This document shows, piece after piece, positions 26,875 to 35,206 of a DNA stretch of 64,000 bases (the first letter of the stretch is position 1; each line of letters starts with the position of its first letter). Source of the stretch: Bin5 sp965207495. Its GTDB lineage: Bacteria; Chloroflexota; Anaerolineae; Caldilineales; Caldilineaceae. Where the stretch lies: assembly GCA_965207495.1 (NCBI GenBank), contig OZ242287.1, positions 3,286,001-3,350,000 of the forward strand, given 5' to 3'. The translations under genes and the position numbers were made by a program. The notes beneath the pieces were generated by a model, which was not told where the DNA came from, did not search any database, and saw only the letters and a list, made by a program, of their open reading frames with translations.

Positions 26875-27729
26875 ATGAATGAAGGTCAGAGCTACGAGTA
26901 CAGGGCTAAGACCGTAGAGGCCGCTGTCGATGAAGGATTGCGCCAGCATGGTGTATCCCGAGATGAGATCGAAATCGAAGTTATCGACGAGGGGAGCCGC
27001 GGAATCCTTGGAATCGGGGCCTCCGATGCCCACGTTCGTCTGACTCGGAGAGTTGAGGAGCCGTCGTCGGAAGCCATGCCCGAAGAAGAGGGCGTAGTAT
27101 CGGAAGAGACTGTGGTGGTTGCTGAGACAGAGGAGGCGTATAGCGCCGATAGCGACCTTGTTGAGGAGACAGTCGAGGACACCGAACCGGTCGAAGAGGA
27201 AAGTGCCCAGGACGTGTCTGAAGAGGTAGTGCCGGATTCCGATGCCGAAGTGGATGAGGACGACGCGGAATTGGAAGACCTTGCGTTCGATCTGTTGAAC
27301 CAGATGATGGTTCACCTGGGCGTCGAGGCCGAAATTGAGATTACCTGGCAGGACAATCCGGAGGACAGCGACAGGGCGCTCTGCCTGAATGTAGTCGGGG
27401 ATGACTTAGGGGTTCTGATTGGCCGCAACGGCGAGACCCTTGCGAGCATGCAGTACCTTATTCGGCTGATGGTCAACCAGGAGCTGCATCGTTGGAAGAA
27501 CATCGTTGTCGATATAGACGGGTACAAGCAGAGGCGAGCTGAGCAGCTTAGCCAACTGGCCAACCGTCTGGCTGAGCAGGTCGTATCGTCAGGGCGGCCT
27601 GCGTCATTGGAGCCGATGCCGGCAAGCGAGCGCCGACTCGTTCACATTGCCTTACGCGACCACGAGCACGTCTATACGTCGAGTACCGGAGAGGACACAC
27701 GGCGTAAGGTACAGATCCTGCTCAAGTAG
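26875..27729 (+). CDS. khpB: KhpB/Jag RNA-binding protein (SpoIIIJ-associated)
   Basis: 284 residues. Jag-N domain at 1-55 (EYRAKTVEAAVDEGL, GSRGILGIGASDA); an unusually long acidic linker at about 60-135 (EEEGVVSEET..., ESAQDVSEEV); KH domain at about 150-215 (VVGDDLGVLIGRNGETLASM with the GxxG loop IGRN); R3H domain at 220-284 (PASERRLVHIALRDHE, with R and H as expected). KhpB works with KhpA as an RNA chaperone affecting cell elongation and division in Gram-positive bacteria. It directly follows yidC, the canonical order. Confidence 0.95.
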   Translation: MNEGQSYEYRAKTVEAAVDEGLRQHGVSRDEIEIEVIDEGSRGILGIGASDAHVRLTRRVEEPSSEAMPEEEGVVSEETVVVAETEEAYSADSDLVEETVEDTEPVEEESAQDVSEEVVPDSDAEVDEDDAELEDLAFDLLNQMMVHLGVEAEIEITWQDNPEDSDRALCLNVVGDDLGVLIGRNGETLASMQYLIRLMVNQELHRWKNIVVDIDGYKQRRAEQLSQLANRLAEQVVSSGRPASLEPMPASERRLVHIALRDHEHVYTSSTGEDTRRKVQILLK

Positions 27730-27875
27730 CCGCGACCAACCCTGCACTGGGTCTGTGAAGGGCTGCATGGTGGGGCGGTTTGACGGGTCCAGATTATTTC
27801 CTTAGAGGCTCGGGGGCGGTCGACCGGGCACCGAACGGGTAGGGGTACCAGTCGCAAACAGCTCACGAACTGTCC

Positions 27876-28763
27876 ATGTCGATCGATTTTCTTGCGATAG
27901 GAACGGTGACTCGCGATATTGCGATCGCGGATCCGTCCGCGACCGACTATGTATTGGGTGGTACGGTCAGTTTTGCGGCGGTCACGGCTGCCCGACTTGG
28001 TCGCAGGCCGGCAGTTCTGACCCGAGCCGGGGACGATGTTGAACTTAGTGAACTGAGTAGTCTGGCCGACCTACACGTACTGCCTTGCGAAAGCACGACG
28101 ACATTCGCGAATCTATACTCAGCCGACGGCCGCATCCAGTATTGTTACACGCCTTCTCCCCCAATCGCGGCTGTGGACATTCCTCCCCAACTTCGGGCGC
28201 CCCATATCGCACTACTGGGTCCTCTTGTCAATGAGGTGCAGTCAGAGGTGGCCTCCCTATTTGGCAGCGACACGATTGTGGCTGCTGTGCCCCAGGGCTG
28301 GATGCGGCGGTGGGACAAGGAGGGCAGGGTATACCCTACTCCTTGGAGGGAAATGGCGGAGATCCTCCCTCACCTCGATGCGCTCATTCTATCGATTGAG
28401 GACATAGACGGCGACTTGACCCAAGTGGAGACTTTTCTCAAGTACGTTGGGCTTGTGGTACTCACTGCGTATCGGGACGGAAGCACAATCTACCGGCGCA
28501 GGGCCGACTCGGAGGTAGAGATTGTCCCTATTCCTCCTCGCCCGGCAAACGAGGTGGATCCTACAGGGGCCGGGGATATTTTTGCGACGGCTTTCCTGCT
28601 GCGGCTCGATGAAACGGGGGATCCTTTGGACGCGGCACGGTACGCGAATATAACGGCATCCTTTGGCGTTGAGGGTCAGGGCGTGGCGGGGATTCCGAGC
28701 CACGAGACGGTCCTGGACTACATGGGCCGGCATCCCTGGCGGTATGGCGATGGCGATGCCTAG
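27876..28763 (+). CDS. PfkB-family carbohydrate/nucleoside kinase
   Basis: 295 residues. Ribokinase fold: FLAIGTVTRDIAI start, GGTVSFAAVTAARLGRRPAVLTRAGDD (substrate-side motif) and the PfkB signature 2 NEVDPTGAGDIFATAFLLRL with catalytic Asp near the C-terminus. The substrate is not evident. It occupies the place where mnmE/mnmG often sit between jag and parA in other genomes. Confidence 0.88.
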   Translation: MSIDFLAIGTVTRDIAIADPSATDYVLGGTVSFAAVTAARLGRRPAVLTRAGDDVELSELSSLADLHVLPCESTTTFANLYSADGRIQYCYTPSPPIAAVDIPPQLRAPHIALLGPLVNEVQSEVASLFGSDTIVAAVPQGWMRRWDKEGRVYPTPWREMAEILPHLDALILSIEDIDGDLTQVETFLKYVGLVVLTAYRDGSTIYRRRADSEVEIVPIPPRPANEVDPTGAGDIFATAFLLRLDETGDPLDAARYANITASFGVEGQGVAGIPSHETVLDYMGRHPWRYGDGDA

Positions 28764-28831
28764 CTTGTGAAGGAATTGATTGACGTGATGGCAACTATGC
28801 GTGCAGGCGACCATTTGCATATGGGAGATCT

Positions 28832-29671
28832 ATGAGGGCTCAGATTTTCGCGATTGCCAATCAGAAGGGCGGCGTGGGCAAGACTACAACCGCCGTCAAC
28901 CTCTGCGCCTATCTGGCCGGCGCCGGTTGCCGTGTGCTACTCGTTGACAGCGATCCGCAGGCGAATGCCACGACCAGCTTGGGAATCGATCCCAGGCAGC
29001 CAGGGACAAGCCTTTATGATGTCTTGATAGACAACAGGCCCGTCCAGGAAGCAGTTACGGCGACGATGTTGCCGGGATTGAGCCTGGTGCCTGCCAATCT
29101 CGATCTGGCCGGCGCCGAAGTCGAGATGGCGGCGAGGATGGCGCGCGAGCAACTCCTATCCAAGGCGTTGAAGCCTCTGCACTACGAATATGACTATGTG
29201 ATTATTGATGACCCGCCAAGCCTGGGTCTGATCACGATAAACGGACTGACCGCTGCAGACGGGATCATTATTCCTGTCCAGTGCGAGTATCTGGCCCTGG
29301 AGGGATTGAGTCAGCTGCTGAGCACGATTCAGCAGGTGCGCAGGGTCCTGAACGGCCGATTGAAGGTGGCGGGCGTGCTATTGACCATGGCGGACGCGCG
29401 CACGAATCTCAGCACGCAGGTGGTGGCGGACGTGCGGGCGCATTTCCCTTTGGAGACTTTTGAGACGCTGATTCCCCGCTCGGTACGGCTCAGTGAAGCG
29501 CCAAGTCACGGTTTGACAGTTCTTAGCTATGCGCCTGAGAGCGCTGGCGCGCTGGCATATAAGGCGCTGGCCTCAGAGTTCATGGGTCGATTTCCGGCTA
29601 AGGTTGAGGCGGCCTCGGAAGGTCTGCATGGTGGGCTTGGCGCTGGAACCCAGGGTTCTACGGTGCCCTAA
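28832..29671 (+). CDS. parA: Chromosome-partitioning ATPase ParA/Soj
   Basis: 279 residues. Deviant Walker A KGGVGKTTTAVNL at about 11-23 with the signature lysine, Walker A' segment VLLVDSDPQANATTSLG, and Walker B YVIIDDPPSLGLITING. Near-standard length for chromosomal Soj. With ParB it segregates origins. The gap to parB is two bases, so they are one operon. Confidence 0.96.
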   Translation: MRAQIFAIANQKGGVGKTTTAVNLCAYLAGAGCRVLLVDSDPQANATTSLGIDPRQPGTSLYDVLIDNRPVQEAVTATMLPGLSLVPANLDLAGAEVEMAARMAREQLLSKALKPLHYEYDYVIIDDPPSLGLITINGLTAADGIIIPVQCEYLALEGLSQLLSTIQQVRRVLNGRLKVAGVLLTMADARTNLSTQVVADVRAHFPLETFETLIPRSVRLSEAPSHGLTVLSYAPESAGALAYKALASEFMGRFPAKVEAASEGLHGGLGAGTQGSTVP

Positions 29672-29673
29672 AG

Positions 29674-30618
29674 ATGAGCAGAGATACAGAATCTGATCAA
29701 TTGAATCCCCGCCGAAGGCACGGACTGGGCCGCGGGCTGGGTGCGTTGCTCGGCAGGTCAGACCCACACGACGAGGTCGAATCCGAGGAGCAGATCGATC
29801 CGGCGAGCGATGGGGGGATCAACGAAGTTGCTGTCGACGAGATCGAGGCGAATCCTCACCAGCCGCGGACGCGTTTTGAGCCGGCAAGTCTGGTGGAGCT
29901 GGCAACTTCGATCCGGGAACACGGTGTCATCCAGCCGGTGATCGTGGCGGAGCGTCCTGATCAGCCGGGGCGCTACTGGCTGATTGCTGGTGAAAGGCGT
30001 TGGCGGGCGGCCAGGCAAGCCGGATTGGAGGTGGTGCCGGCGGTAATCCGTGAGGCGACCTCGCAACAGCTGTTGGAACTGGCTCTGGTCGAGAATTTGC
30101 AGCGCGATGATCTGAGCCCCCTGGAGGAGGCGACAGCTTTCAGTGTGTTGATCGACCAGTTCAGCCTGACCCAGGCACAGGTCGCGTATCGTGTGGGGAA
30201 GAGCCGGTCGGCAGTGGCCAACGCAGTGCGGCTGCTAGGGCTGCCAACCGAGGTTCAGGCAGCGTTGAATGATCGGATGATCAGTGCCGGCCATGCGCGC
30301 GCGCTCCTGGGCCTCGAGAGCGACGAGGACAAAGGCAGGGCTCTCGACCAGATTGTGGCGAGAGAGCTGAATGTGCGGCAGTCCGAAGAGCTCGTTCGAA
30401 GGTGGCAGGAAGAGCCAGCTGTGCAGGAGACGGAGGAAGCTCCTCCGCATCTGCAGGCTCAGATGCGGTACTGGGAAAACCGATTTCGCGACCGTCTCAG
30501 CACAAAAGTGAATCTCGACCGGAAGACGGACGGCAGCGGCCGGCTCGTCATTCATTTCTATAGCGATGAGGACCTAGAGACGATTTACAGAGAAATCGTC
30601 GGAGATGAGTCGGACTGA
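29674..30618 (+). CDS. parB: Chromosome-partitioning protein ParB/Spo0J
   Basis: 314 residues. N-terminal GLGRGLGALLGRS (ParA-stimulating motif), CTPase/ParB-N domain with EIEANPHQPRTRFEP and the GERRWRAARQAGL motif, then a helix-turn-helix segment LTQAQVAYRVGKSRSAVANAVRLL for parS binding, and a C-terminal dimerisation domain ending TIYREIVGDESD. An early MSRDTESDQLNPRRRHG extension precedes it. Confidence 0.96.
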   Translation: MSRDTESDQLNPRRRHGLGRGLGALLGRSDPHDEVESEEQIDPASDGGINEVAVDEIEANPHQPRTRFEPASLVELATSIREHGVIQPVIVAERPDQPGRYWLIAGERRWRAARQAGLEVVPAVIREATSQQLLELALVENLQRDDLSPLEEATAFSVLIDQFSLTQAQVAYRVGKSRSAVANAVRLLGLPTEVQAALNDRMISAGHARALLGLESDEDKGRALDQIVARELNVRQSEELVRRWQEEPAVQETEEAPPHLQAQMRYWENRFRDRLSTKVNLDRKTDGSGRLVIHFYSDEDLETIYREIVGDESD

Positions 30619-30677
30619 GGGCCCAGGTCTGAGAGCGCGGGACGGATAGGGCTGCAAAGTCTGGGCGACGGGTTCTC

Positions 30678-30697
30678 TGGGGCGGCCGCCCTTTTTT
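30678..30697 (+). terminator. Possible rho-independent terminator after parB
   Basis: GGGGCGGCCGCCC followed by TTTTTT, about 60 bases past the parB stop and before the next gene. The stem is short and self-complementary, so a functional hairpin is likely but not certain. Confidence 0.5.
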
Positions 30698-30731
30698 GAA
30701 ATCCTCATTATTTCGTAACCGGGAAGGCCTA

Positions 30732-31427
30732 ATGGCTGAACAGATTGGCGATGCGCTTCAGGCGGAACTGAGACTGGTTGCAGCGAAGCTTGAGGAAGCG
30801 GTGGCCGATCTGCCGGATGGGCTGGCCCAGTTCGTCCGCAGCGAATTGGCGGAGAACCAGGTGCTGGCAGGCGTTGTGCTGGCCTCGGCGGCGCCGGTGA
30901 CAGATACGGCGGATGAAAAGTTACGTCGCGTGTCACTGGCCGCGGCGCTTGAGCTACTGCAGATTGCTCTGAACATTCACCGCCTGTTGCTGAGGCCGGA
31001 GCAGACTGGTTCAATTGACAGCTTCCTGCTTGGCGGTACTATCTTGGCGGGAGACTACTGTTTCAGCCGGGCGGCGGTGCTGGCGGCCCACACTAACCAT
31101 CCGCAAGTGGTTATGGTTTTTGCCGAGCTTCTTCAGGAGGTAAGCCAAGCCAATTTGAGGCGAGTCGTCTCCGAAGATGGTTATTGCCAGGCACCAGCTG
31201 CTATCGAAGAGCGAGAGGCCCTGTTTCGGAGCGGCGCGTCTGCGGGCGCGTTGTTGGCTGGACTTACCGGAGAGGAACGGGAGGTTGTGGGTCGGTATGC
31301 CGCGTGTCTGGGTCGACGTGGGCTTTCGGACGGGGTCCGGGCTCTTGGGGCAGAGGCAGCGGAGACTCTCAGCAACATGCCGCCGAGACAGAGGGAACGC
31401 TGGCGGGAGCTTGTCGCTAGTTTCTGA
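30732..31427 (+). CDS. Polyprenyl-synthetase-like protein lacking the first Asp-rich motif
   Basis: 231 residues from the ATG at 30732 (GGGAAGGCCTA upstream); a frame from 30696 is longer but unsupported. All-helical. The segment GGTILAGDYCFSRAAVLAAHTNHPQVV resembles the AGDYLFARA region of all-trans polyprenyl diphosphate synthases. The preceding HDDxxD motif is missing, as is a clear second DDxxD. It may be a regulatory or degenerate paralogue, or a partner subunit as in HepS/HepT-type enzymes (inference). It sits between parB and an ATP-grasp gene. Confidence 0.6.
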   Translation: MAEQIGDALQAELRLVAAKLEEAVADLPDGLAQFVRSELAENQVLAGVVLASAAPVTDTADEKLRRVSLAAALELLQIALNIHRLLLRPEQTGSIDSFLLGGTILAGDYCFSRAAVLAAHTNHPQVVMVFAELLQEVSQANLRRVVSEDGYCQAPAAIEEREALFRSGASAGALLAGLTGEEREVVGRYAACLGRRGLSDGVRALGAEAAETLSNMPPRQRERWRELVASF

Positions 31428-31464
31428 AGTCTAAATTCGGCCGGGCCGCGAACTGGAGTACGGC

Positions 31465-32739
31465 GTGTCCTCAAAGAGAGCACTTCTTTTCACCACCCCT
31501 AACAGCTACCGCACGCAGGACTATGTCGACGCTGCTGAGCGATCGGGAGTCGACTGTGTGGTGGCGGTGGACTTACCCAAGACGCTAGCCGAAGAATGGA
31601 AATTTCCCCTTGGGGCTGATTTTGGCCGCCCTGATCAGGCTGCCAAGGAGATTGTCGAAGCGCTGGCCAATCGGGGCGGGTCGAAAGACGGTGAAGTCCG
31701 TTTCGATGCGGTGCTGGCGTTGGATGACTCCGGCGCCAGAGTGGCGGCGCTGGTTGCGGACGCGTTGGACTTACCTCACAACGCTCCGATGGCGGCGGAG
31801 GCTGCTCGAAATAAGTTTCAGATGCGGACGCTGCTGGCCGCGTGTGGTGCCCCGGTACCGACTTTCGGGGAATTTCGAACAGGCGGGAATTTGAAGGAGA
31901 CTATCGCCCGAGCGGAAGAAGAAATCGGGTATCCCTGCGTGGTTAAGCCGGAGGAGTTGAACGGGAGCCGCGGCGTCATCCGCGCCAATATGCGGTGCGA
32001 GCTTGCTGCCGCGGTCAGGCGGCTGACCGCGCTGATTGGGGACGAGCAACCGTTCCTGATAGAAGGCTATATCCCTGGCGTAGAGGTGGCTCTTGAAGGC
32101 CTTCTGGACAGAGACCGACTGCACTGCCTGGCGCTGTTTGACAAGCCGGACCCGCTGGAAGGGCCTTATTTCGAAGAGACGATTTACGTTACACCTTCAA
32201 GACTGCCGTCGGAGTTGCAGAGCAAAATCGTCGAGACGACGGAGGCGGCGGCGCGGGGACTCGGCTTGCAGACGGGGCCTATTCACGCAGAGCTGCGGAT
32301 CAATGCAGAGGGACCCTGGATCGTTGAGGTTGCCGGGCGGTCGATTGGGGGGCTATGCTCGAGGATTCTGCGGTTTGGGATGGAGGTGGGCAACGGACTT
32401 TCGCTGGAGGAGTTGGTACTGCGGCAAGCGTGCGGGCTGCCATTGGAGAGTTTAGAGCGGGAGTCGCAGGCGGGCGGCGTGATGATGATTCCGATTCCGG
32501 CGGGGGGCATTCTGCGCCGGGTGGACGGCGTTGAGGAGGCAAGAGGCGTTGCGGGAATCGAGGATGTTCAGATTACCGCCCGGCTGGACCAGTCTCTTGT
32601 CCCTTTGCCTGAGGGCGATGCTTACCTGGGCTTTATTTTTGCGAGAGGGTCTTCACCAGACCTGGTCGAAGGATCATTACGACAGGCCCACAGTTTACTG
32701 CAGTTCGAGATTGACCCGGAATTTACGCTCGTCCAGTAG
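31465..32739 (+). CDS. ATP-grasp family ligase of unknown substrate
   Basis: 424 residues, GTG start. N-terminal Rossmann-like half (ALLFTTPNSYRTQDYVDAAE). The ATP-grasp core includes NKFQMRTLLAACGAPVP, CVVKPEELNGSRGVIRA, QPFLIEGYIPGVEVALEGLL and the metal-binding HAELRINAEGPWIVEVAGR (Glu, Asn). A C-terminal ~100-residue domain (GGVMMIPIPAGGILRRVDGV) matches the lid of carbamoyl-phosphate-synthetase/PurK-like carboxylate-amine ligases. These join an acid to an amine using ATP; the product is unknown and no biosynthetic cluster is adjacent. Confidence 0.85.
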   Translation: MSSKRALLFTTPNSYRTQDYVDAAERSGVDCVVAVDLPKTLAEEWKFPLGADFGRPDQAAKEIVEALANRGGSKDGEVRFDAVLALDDSGARVAALVADALDLPHNAPMAAEAARNKFQMRTLLAACGAPVPTFGEFRTGGNLKETIARAEEEIGYPCVVKPEELNGSRGVIRANMRCELAAAVRRLTALIGDEQPFLIEGYIPGVEVALEGLLDRDRLHCLALFDKPDPLEGPYFEETIYVTPSRLPSELQSKIVETTEAAARGLGLQTGPIHAELRINAEGPWIVEVAGRSIGGLCSRILRFGMEVGNGLSLEELVLRQACGLPLESLERESQAGGVMMIPIPAGGILRRVDGVEEARGVAGIEDVQITARLDQSLVPLPEGDAYLGFIFARGSSPDLVEGSLRQAHSLLQFEIDPEFTLVQ

Positions 32740-32747
32740 AACCCCCA

Positions 32748-33068
32748 CTATTTCCTGGGGGCGCCTTTCCCAGCGGGCACACCTTTGCCCGCGCCGGGCG
32801 TGCCTTCAGGCGTCCATCCTTCCGGCATTTGGGCGCCTTCTCCGAAGAAAAACTCTTCCATCTGCTGCATCAGGAAGTCGCGTGACTGCGGATCGCCCAG
32901 ACTGAGGCCGTAGTGGTTAATCAGCACGACGGAGTACTGCAACCACAAATCCCAGCCGTCTTTCGAGATGTTTTCGAATATCCGCTGGCCCAACTCGCCA
33001 TGGTAGGGGGGCGACTCCAAGCCCTCCAACTCCTGTCCGATCTTGGCACACTGCACTAACCGAGCCAT
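32748..33068 (-). CDS. YggX-like iron-trafficking/oxidative-damage protection protein
   Basis: 106 residues from the ATG at 33068, which has TTGGAGCAAAAACT upstream; the long upstream frame is a shadow of the gene on the other strand. N-terminal MARLVQCAKIGQELEGLESPPYHGELGQRIFENISKDGWDLW matches the YggX pattern, including the conserved Cys near the start, PPYHGELG and WDLW. A Pro/Gly-rich tail (GWTPEGTPGAGKGVPAGKG) is extra. YggX limits oxidative damage to Fe-S clusters in enterobacteria. A consensus promoter lies just upstream. Confidence 0.85.
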   Translation of the reverse strand: MARLVQCAKIGQELEGLESPPYHGELGQRIFENISKDGWDLWLQYSVVLINHYGLSLGDPQSRDFLMQQMEEFFFGEGAQMPEGWTPEGTPGAGKGVPAGKGAPRK

Positions 33069-33110
33069 AGTTTTTGCTCCAAACCCTAAGTAAGGAAAGT
33101 CGTGGGCATC

Positions 33111-33139
33111 ATTATAGGCTTGAGTTGACGCTGTGTCAA
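33111..33139 (-). promoter_or_regulatory. Consensus sigma-70 promoter driving the yggX-like gene
   Basis: On the minus strand TTGACA (33139-33134), a 17-base spacer and TATAAT (33116-33111), all perfect consensus. The start codon of the divergent formyltransferase gene (GTG at 33133) overlaps the edge of the -35 box. Confidence 0.75.
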
Positions 33140-34092
33140 AGGAATTGCGCGTTCTATTCATGGGGATGTCGGGCCAGTTCAGCCGCATTGTGCTCGGGAG
33201 GCTTCTCGCGAGCGATATTGAGGTTGCTGCGGTGGTACTGAGCGGGCCGAAGGGAGGCACTTTGCGGTCCCTTCCTGTACCGGGGGAGGGCGTAGGTCTG
33301 CTTTCCAAAGACAAGCTCGAACTACCGGTCTTAAACACGCCTGGCGACGCTAGTCGACATGGGGAGGCGTTGCCTGCAAGTCTCCTCCGTCTGGCGAGTG
33401 AGGAGGGGATACCTGTTTTCGAGTGCGGGGATATCGGCCAATCGGACGCAACGGGCTGGTTGGCGGCGATGTCACTGGACGTTGTTTGTGTGGCTTGTTG
33501 GAATCGCCTTGTTCCTGCCTCCGTATTGGACATTCCACGGTACGGTTTCCTGAATGTGCATCCTTCGCTATTGCCGGCCTACCGGGGCCCGTTTCCTCTG
33601 TTCTGGCAGTACCAGGCTGGAGAGACTGCAACTGGTGTGACGGTGCACTGGATGGACGCTGGCCTGGATACGGGCGATATTGCCGGGCAGCGGGAGATTC
33701 GGTTTGAAGATGGACTTCGGGGGCCAGAGGCTGAGGCACTGTGTGCTTGGGCCGGGGGCGACTTGCTGGCGGAGGTGCTGGAAATGACGGCACGAGGAGA
33801 ATCGGTGAGGCGGGCGCAGCCGAAGGGCGGCAGCTACTTCCCGGCCCCTTCGAGGGACGATTTCGCCCTTGACCCGAACTGGCATCCTCAGCGGGCCTTC
33901 AATTTCATACGTGCGACCGCCGAGTGGGGAGTTCCGTTCCGCCTTGCGTCGGAGAGTTCTGTGCAGTGGCTGGCTGACGCAATTGCGTGGCGGGAGGGCG
34001 CAGTTCTGGAACCGCCAGGGGAAGGAAGGACCTGGGCGGCGTTTCGGGGCGGCACGGTTCTTGCAGTGGAATGGCCCGCGGCACCCATTTGA
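33133..34092 (+). CDS. Formyltransferase-family protein (Fmt-like)
   Basis: 319 residues. The formyl-folate transferase core is clear: LRVLFMGMSGQFSRIVLGRLL, YGFLNVHPSLLPAYRGPFPLFW (catalytic Asn-x-His) and GVTVHWMDAGLDTGDIAGQREI (catalytic Asp). The C-terminal region (NWHPQRAFNFIRATAEWGVPF) is reminiscent of the Fmt C-domain but divergent. Could be methionyl-tRNA formyltransferase or a sugar-nucleotide formyltransferase; I cannot decide. GTG start. Its promoter is not evident, and the divergent promoter overlaps its start. Confidence 0.78.
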   Translation: MSKELRVLFMGMSGQFSRIVLGRLLASDIEVAAVVLSGPKGGTLRSLPVPGEGVGLLSKDKLELPVLNTPGDASRHGEALPASLLRLASEEGIPVFECGDIGQSDATGWLAAMSLDVVCVACWNRLVPASVLDIPRYGFLNVHPSLLPAYRGPFPLFWQYQAGETATGVTVHWMDAGLDTGDIAGQREIRFEDGLRGPEAEALCAWAGGDLLAEVLEMTARGESVRRAQPKGGSYFPAPSRDDFALDPNWHPQRAFNFIRATAEWGVPFRLASESSVQWLADAIAWREGAVLEPPGEGRTWAAFRGGTVLAVEWPAAPI

Positions 34093-34110
34093 AGGACGAA
34101 AGAATTTGAG

Positions 34111-34140
34111 TTGTCTCCACCGATCTGTGTCGACTACAAT
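34111..34140 (+). promoter_or_regulatory. Likely promoter for the mannonate-dehydratase-like operon
   Basis: TTGTCT (34111-34116), 18-base spacer, TACAAT (34135-34140), about 50 bases before the start at 34191. Confidence 0.55.
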
Positions 34141-34190
34141 GGTCAAGACTTCACTAAGCTTTAATCCAATTCAGTAACAGGAGTAGTCTG

Positions 34191-35198
34191 ATGTCTCTCA
34201 TGTCTATACCACCAGGGATGAAGATCGCTGCCCAAGTGTCACCGGAAGCGAGCGACGAGGATTTGCAGCTTGTCAAGCAGATGGGAATAGACTGGGCCGT
34301 CTGCTGGACGGACGGCGAACATGCCGGCTATGACTACTATGCCCGGGCTAAGGACAGGTTTGAGAAGGCGGGGGTCCAGATCTACGGTTTCGGAAATCGT
34401 GAAGTGCATAATCAGGACGCGATTGTTCTGGGGCTCGAGAATCGGGATGCCAAGATCGAGGAGTATATCAGCCATTTGAGGGCACTGGGCAAGGCCGGGA
34501 TTCCCTATACCACGTATGCGCATATGGGGAACGGGATCTGGAGCACGGAGCGTGAGTCGACACGCGGGGGCGCGTCGGCGCGTGGTTTTGACCTGGCGAA
34601 GGCTGATGCCGGCCACTGGGCGGGCCGCTATTACCATCTGCCCCTGTCGCATGGCCGGACCTATTCTGAAGACGAGATCTGGGAGAATTTCCGCTACTTC
34701 ATAGAGCAGGCAGCGCCGGTGGCAGAGGAGGAGGGGGTTCGAATCGGTATTCATCCTGACGACCCACCGGAACCGGAGCTTGGCGGCATCCCGCGGTGCA
34801 TATTCAGCAGTTACGATGGGTACTATCGGGCGATGGAGGTGGCGGATAGCCCCAATGTGGGCATCTGCTTCTGCATCGGCTGCTGGTTGGAGGGCGGCGA
34901 CCTGATGGGCAGAGGGGTGGAAGAGTCGTTGCAGCAGTTCGGGCAGAACAACAAGCTCTTCAAGATCCACTTTCGGAACGTTGACCAGCCGTTGCCGCAC
35001 TTTGTAGAGACTTTCGTGGATGACGGCTACTTTGACATGTACAAGGCGATGCGGGTGTTGGAGCAGACCGGCTTTGACGGCGTGCTGATTCCGGACCATA
35101 TTCCGATGATGGGGGACGACCCACGAATCGGTACGGCATATACGATCGGCTATATGAAGGCCTTGCTGGCTCGGGCACAAGAGGAAGTGAAAGGGTAG
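34191..35198 (+). CDS. Mannonate dehydratase-like (UxuA-family) TIM-barrel protein
   Basis: 335 residues; AGGAG lies ten bases before the ATG. UxuA-type motifs: IHPDDPPEPELGGIPRCIFSS (HPDDPP at about 188), a Cys in ICFCIGCW, IHFRNV, DGYFDMYKAM and VLIPDHIPMM, matching metal and substrate residues of D-mannonate dehydratase. It has no long insert typical of bacterial UxuA, so it may act on a related sugar acid. A dehydrogenase gene follows after eight bases, forming an operon. Confidence 0.82.
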   Translation: MSLMSIPPGMKIAAQVSPEASDEDLQLVKQMGIDWAVCWTDGEHAGYDYYARAKDRFEKAGVQIYGFGNREVHNQDAIVLGLENRDAKIEEYISHLRALGKAGIPYTTYAHMGNGIWSTERESTRGGASARGFDLAKADAGHWAGRYYHLPLSHGRTYSEDEIWENFRYFIEQAAPVAEEEGVRIGIHPDDPPEPELGGIPRCIFSSYDGYYRAMEVADSPNVGICFCIGCWLEGGDLMGRGVEESLQQFGQNNKLFKIHFRNVDQPLPHFVETFVDDGYFDMYKAMRVLEQTGFDGVLIPDHIPMMGDDPRIGTAYTIGYMKALLARAQEEVKG

Positions 35199-35206
35199 GT
35201 GCACTG

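Noticed and set aside
33069..33533. N-terminal extension of the yggX-like gene
   Set aside because: Antisense to the formyltransferase gene; the internal ATG with GGAG and a consensus promoter explains the gene.
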